From the NCBI GenBank assembly GCA_007694905.1, contig REEU01000198.1:30234-94233 (forward strand): a stretch of DNA of 64,000 bases. The letters run 5' to 3'. Origin of the DNA: Gammaproteobacteria bacterium. GTDB lineage: Bacteria; Pseudomonadota; Gammaproteobacteria; Pseudomonadales; Azotimanducaceae. Positions 61,982-64,000 of this stretch are shown here, piece after piece; position 1 is the first letter of the stretch, and each line of letters begins with the position of its first letter. The notes under the pieces are model-generated. The model was not told the DNA's origin. It saw only the letters and a list, made by a program, of their open reading frames with translations, and did no database searches. Position numbers and translations under genes: made by a program.

Positions 61982-62578
61982 ATGCAGAAACTCGATCGCA
62001 ACAGTCTTCACAGTCTCGAGCACTACGCGCAGATCCGCGACGACTTCCGGCGCAAGGTGATCGCCCATAAGAAGCCGCGGCGCGTCTCCCTTGACGAAGA
62101 CGGAACCGCCAATCTGTATTTCGAGGATTTCCTCACCATGCACTATCAGGTGCAGGAAATGCTGCGGGTCGAGCGCATCTTCGAGACCGCAGGCATCGAG
62201 GAGGAACTCGAGTCCTACAATCCGCTGATCCCGGACGGCAACAACTGGAAAGCCACGTTCATGCTCGAGTTCGCAGACGTGGACGTCCGTCGCGCGCGGC
62301 TGGCGGAACTGATCGGCGTCGAGGACCGGGTCTATGTGCAGGTGGACGGCTTCGATCGGGTGTATGCCATTGCCGATGAAGATCTCGAACGCGAGAGCGA
62401 GGAGAAGACCTCTTCGGTGCACTTCCTGCGCTTCGAGTTGAGCGCAGCCATGGTCCGCGCCGTGAAGGAAGGCGCAGCCATCCGCGCCGGTGCGGATCAT
62501 CCCAAAATCGAAACCGAGGTCACGCTCTCTCCCGAGAGCCGCGACTCCCTCGCCGGCGACCTCGAGCTGCCGCAGTAA
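61982..62578 (+). CDS. DUF3501 protein
   Basis: A 198-aa cytoplasmic protein of DUF3501. Typical segments are HKKPRRVSLDEDGTANLYFE, TMHYQVQEMLRVERIF and SVHFLRFELSAAM. It is nearly always found downstream of a CCG/Fe-S gene and rubrerythrin, as here, 21 bp after the former. No cofactor motif is visible; it may be a structural partner. RBS AGGAG lies 7-9 nt upstream. Confidence 0.88.
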   Translation: MQKLDRNSLHSLEHYAQIRDDFRRKVIAHKKPRRVSLDEDGTANLYFEDFLTMHYQVQEMLRVERIFETAGIEEELESYNPLIPDGNNWKATFMLEFADVDVRRARLAELIGVEDRVYVQVDGFDRVYAIADEDLERESEEKTSSVHFLRFELSAAMVRAVKEGAAIRAGADHPKIETEVTLSPESRDSLAGDLELPQ

Positions 62579-62604
62579 CGCCAACACAAAGATGCGCGAT
62601 CGCC

Positions 62605-62903
62605 TGTGGGAGCGCCCAGGCCGCGCAGCGGACGGGCCGAGCTTTCAGCGCAACGCTCGAATCCTGACGCTGTCCGCAATCGCTGCGTCGCCTGCGGCGC
62701 CTGCAGGCTCCCACAACCCTCCGCTCCGGCATGGCTGTGGGAGCGCCCAGGCCGCGCAGCGGACGGGCCGAGCTTTCAGCGCAACGCTCGAATCCTGACG
62801 CTGTCCGCAATCGCTGCGTCGCCTGCGGCGCCTGCAGGCTCCCACAACCCTCCGCTCCGGCATGGCTGTGGGAGCGCCCAGGCCGCGCAGCGGACGGGCC
62901 GAG
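62605..62903 (+). repeat. 131-bp tandem repeat, two full units and a partial third, REP-like
   Basis: Units start at 62605, 62736 and 62867 with an exact period of 131 bp; the third ends at about 62903. Each full unit contains TGTGGGAGC ... GCTCCCACA inverted ends (first unit 62605-62613 and 62707-62715) plus a 20-bp spacer. It fills the 344-bp gap 62579-62922 between the DUF3501 gene and oxyR, and contains no gene. Confidence 0.9.
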
Positions 62904-62922
62904 GCCGTGCCGAGTAAGGCGT

Positions 62923-63831
62923 TCAGGCCGCGGGACGAGCAAGCGGCAGCGAAGTCTTCACCGAGTCGCGGATGATGTGCGCGAGACGCTCGAGCAGCGC
63001 TTCGCGGGTGCTGGTGTTGCGCCACACGAGACCGATCACCCGGTGCGGCACCTCCGGCTCGAAAGGGATGTAGCGGATCGTCTTCTCGTCGTCGTTCATG
63101 GCCAGTTCCGGCATCAGCGTGATGCCTGCATTGGCCGACACCATGTGCCGCAACGTTTCGATGCTGGTTGCCGAGAAGTTCGTGTTCTCCACCGCGTGCG
63201 CCTGCTTGCAGACCTCGAGTGCCTGGTCCCGCAGGCAGTGCCCATCCTCCAGCAGCAGGACCTCGGCTGACTCCAGATCCCGTGAGCGCACCGAGTTCAG
63301 CCCGCACATGGGATGCTTTGGCGACACCGCCAGGTAGAAAGGCTCGGCATAGAGCACCTCCGCGTGGACGTTGTCCTCGTCCAGCGGCAGCGCCAGGATC
63401 ACCGCATCCAGGCGCCCCTCACGCAGAGCTTCGGACACCACTGCAGTCTGCGCCTCCACCAGCTGGATCTGGAGTTCCGGTAGCGCCTCACGGATCGGTG
63501 GCAGGATCTGGGACAGGAGATACGGCGCCACGGTGGGGATGATGCCGAGGCGGAATTCCCCGCCAAAGGGGTCCCGTGCCTCCCGCGCCAGCTTCACCAG
63601 CTGATCGCTGTCGCGCAGCACCGCACGCGCCTGAGCCACCACCTTCTCGCCTATGGGCGTCAGCAGCACCTGCCGGTTGTTGCGCTCGATGAGCGTGACG
63701 CCGAGAAACTCTTCCAGCTTGCGCAGCTGGGTCGACAAGGTGGGCTGCGAGACATGACAGGACTCCGCCGCCCGGCCGAAGTGCCGCAGCTCGGCCACGG
63801 CCACCAAGTATTTCAGATCCCTGAGATTCAC
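62923..63831 (-). CDS. oxyR: Hydrogen peroxide-sensing regulator OxyR
   Basis: LysR-family activator of 302 aa. The N-terminal HTH reads LRDLKYLVAVAELRHFGRAA, SCHVSQPTLSTQLRKLEEFL. The redox pair is exactly placed: C199 and C208 in EDGHCLRDQALEVC. The rest matches the E. coli protein (ATSIETLRHMVSANAGITLMP). Peroxide oxidises the pair and changes DNA binding to activate catalase and peroxidase genes. Start GTG 63831 has GGGAG 8 nt upstream; the in-frame ATG at 63861 is less likely. Convergent with the rubrerythrin operon; upstream bases to 64000 show no other gene. Confidence 0.94.
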   Translation of the reverse strand: MNLRDLKYLVAVAELRHFGRAAESCHVSQPTLSTQLRKLEEFLGVTLIERNNRQVLLTPIGEKVVAQARAVLRDSDQLVKLAREARDPFGGEFRLGIIPTVAPYLLSQILPPIREALPELQIQLVEAQTAVVSEALREGRLDAVILALPLDEDNVHAEVLYAEPFYLAVSPKHPMCGLNSVRSRDLESAEVLLLEDGHCLRDQALEVCKQAHAVENTNFSATSIETLRHMVSANAGITLMPELAMNDDEKTIRYIPFEPEVPHRVIGLVWRNTSTREALLERLAHIIRDSVKTSLPLARPAA

Positions 63832-64000
63832 GCACTTGCTCCCATCAAATCGCCGGGCCATGCGTTAGATGGCGCATGGTCGCAGGTTCGGGCCATGATC
63901 GAGAACCTCGATGCATGACGACACCTTCCATGGTGCAAGTCTATCACCGGCATCGGCTATCAGGGTCCGCAGCCCTATGCTGCTGGGATTTCCGGGCTAG

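Noticed and set aside
62605..62903. Tandem units considered as a CRISPR array
   Set aside because: The whole 131-bp unit is repeated with identical spacers, and ends are REP-like inverted repeats; no cas genes.
63910..63975. ATAG-like tetrads upstream of oxyR as an OxyR binding site
   Set aside because: Spacing between the ATAG words (18 and 16 bp) does not match the OxyR half-site pattern.

Overview
The window is high-GC bacterial chromosome, most consistent with a gammaproteobacterium. Supporting signs are RsuA, a YbiT-type ABC-F protein, a proteobacterial-type OxyR with Cys199 and Cys208, a BtuB receptor behind a cobalamin riboswitch, MnmH, candidate Fur boxes and short interspersed repeats of the GTGGGAGC type seen in pseudomonads and xanthomonads. 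The order cannot be fixed from the sequence. About 55 protein genes fill the window. I found no rRNA, tRNA, transposase, integrase, prophage or CRISPR array. Gene density, codon use and start contexts look like ordinary core chromosome, with a few accessory patches.

Layout. 1-3101: the end of an ABC ATPase gene and two ABC-2/DUF3526-type permeases. 3182-3866: a ribbon-helix-helix/PIN (VapBC-like) toxin-antitoxin pair with a clear promoter and a palindromic operator. 4334-4864: a Fur-box-linked TPR protein. 4926-7253: rsuA and ybiT. 7583-9043: a flavin amine oxidase whose Tat signal is cut by an amber codon. 9284-11653: Nudix hydrolase, alpha/beta hydrolase and a DUF6134-like exported protein. 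12019-17756 (minus): YegD-type Hsp70, class III CoA transferase, BamA/TamA-like barrel, MFS exporter. 17884-20322: overlapping lipoprotein, Tat amidohydrolase and HIT genes. 20570-22873: promoter, cobalamin riboswitch and btuB. 22956-28478: HDOD protein, epoxide hydrolase, a small secreted protein behind a sigma-54-like promoter, a Tat-leader SDR, a LiaF-like protein and a DUF429-like protein.

28475-34640 (minus): MoxR-type ATPase, von Willebrand A protein and a large M14 peptidase. 34793-36961: PPOX protein divergent from DUF169 and an esterase. 37110-41248: two paralogous Sel1-like lipoproteins flank msrA, which lies on the other strand and overlaps the first lipoprotein gene tail to tail. 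41274-46769: mnmH, SDR, crotonase, then a DUF2868 membrane protein and a DUF3482 GTPase. 46751-48642: a more A+T-rich gene of unknown function enclosed by 165-172 bp direct repeats. 48826-52008: ileS of the eukaryote-like type 2. 52129-56092 (minus): paraoxonase-like protein, J-domain-like membrane protein, LLM oxidoreductase, alpha/beta hydrolase. 56280-59842: NTF2-like protein, an internally deleted alanine dehydrogenase remnant, a LysR regulator and a creatinase-like M24 protein. 59857-63831: Fur box, rubrerythrin, Fe-S CCG protein, DUF3501 and convergent oxyR, an iron/peroxide stress block, with a 131-bp tandem repeat before oxyR.

The most unusual items are the repeat-bounded gene 47161-48495, the type 2 IleRS, the alanine dehydrogenase remnant that lost its nucleotide-binding domain in frame, the amber codon in the amine oxidase signal peptide, the pair of Sel1-like lipoproteins around msrA, and several Tat-leader or lipoprotein genes of unknown pathway. 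No phage-defence or biosynthetic gene cluster is evident.
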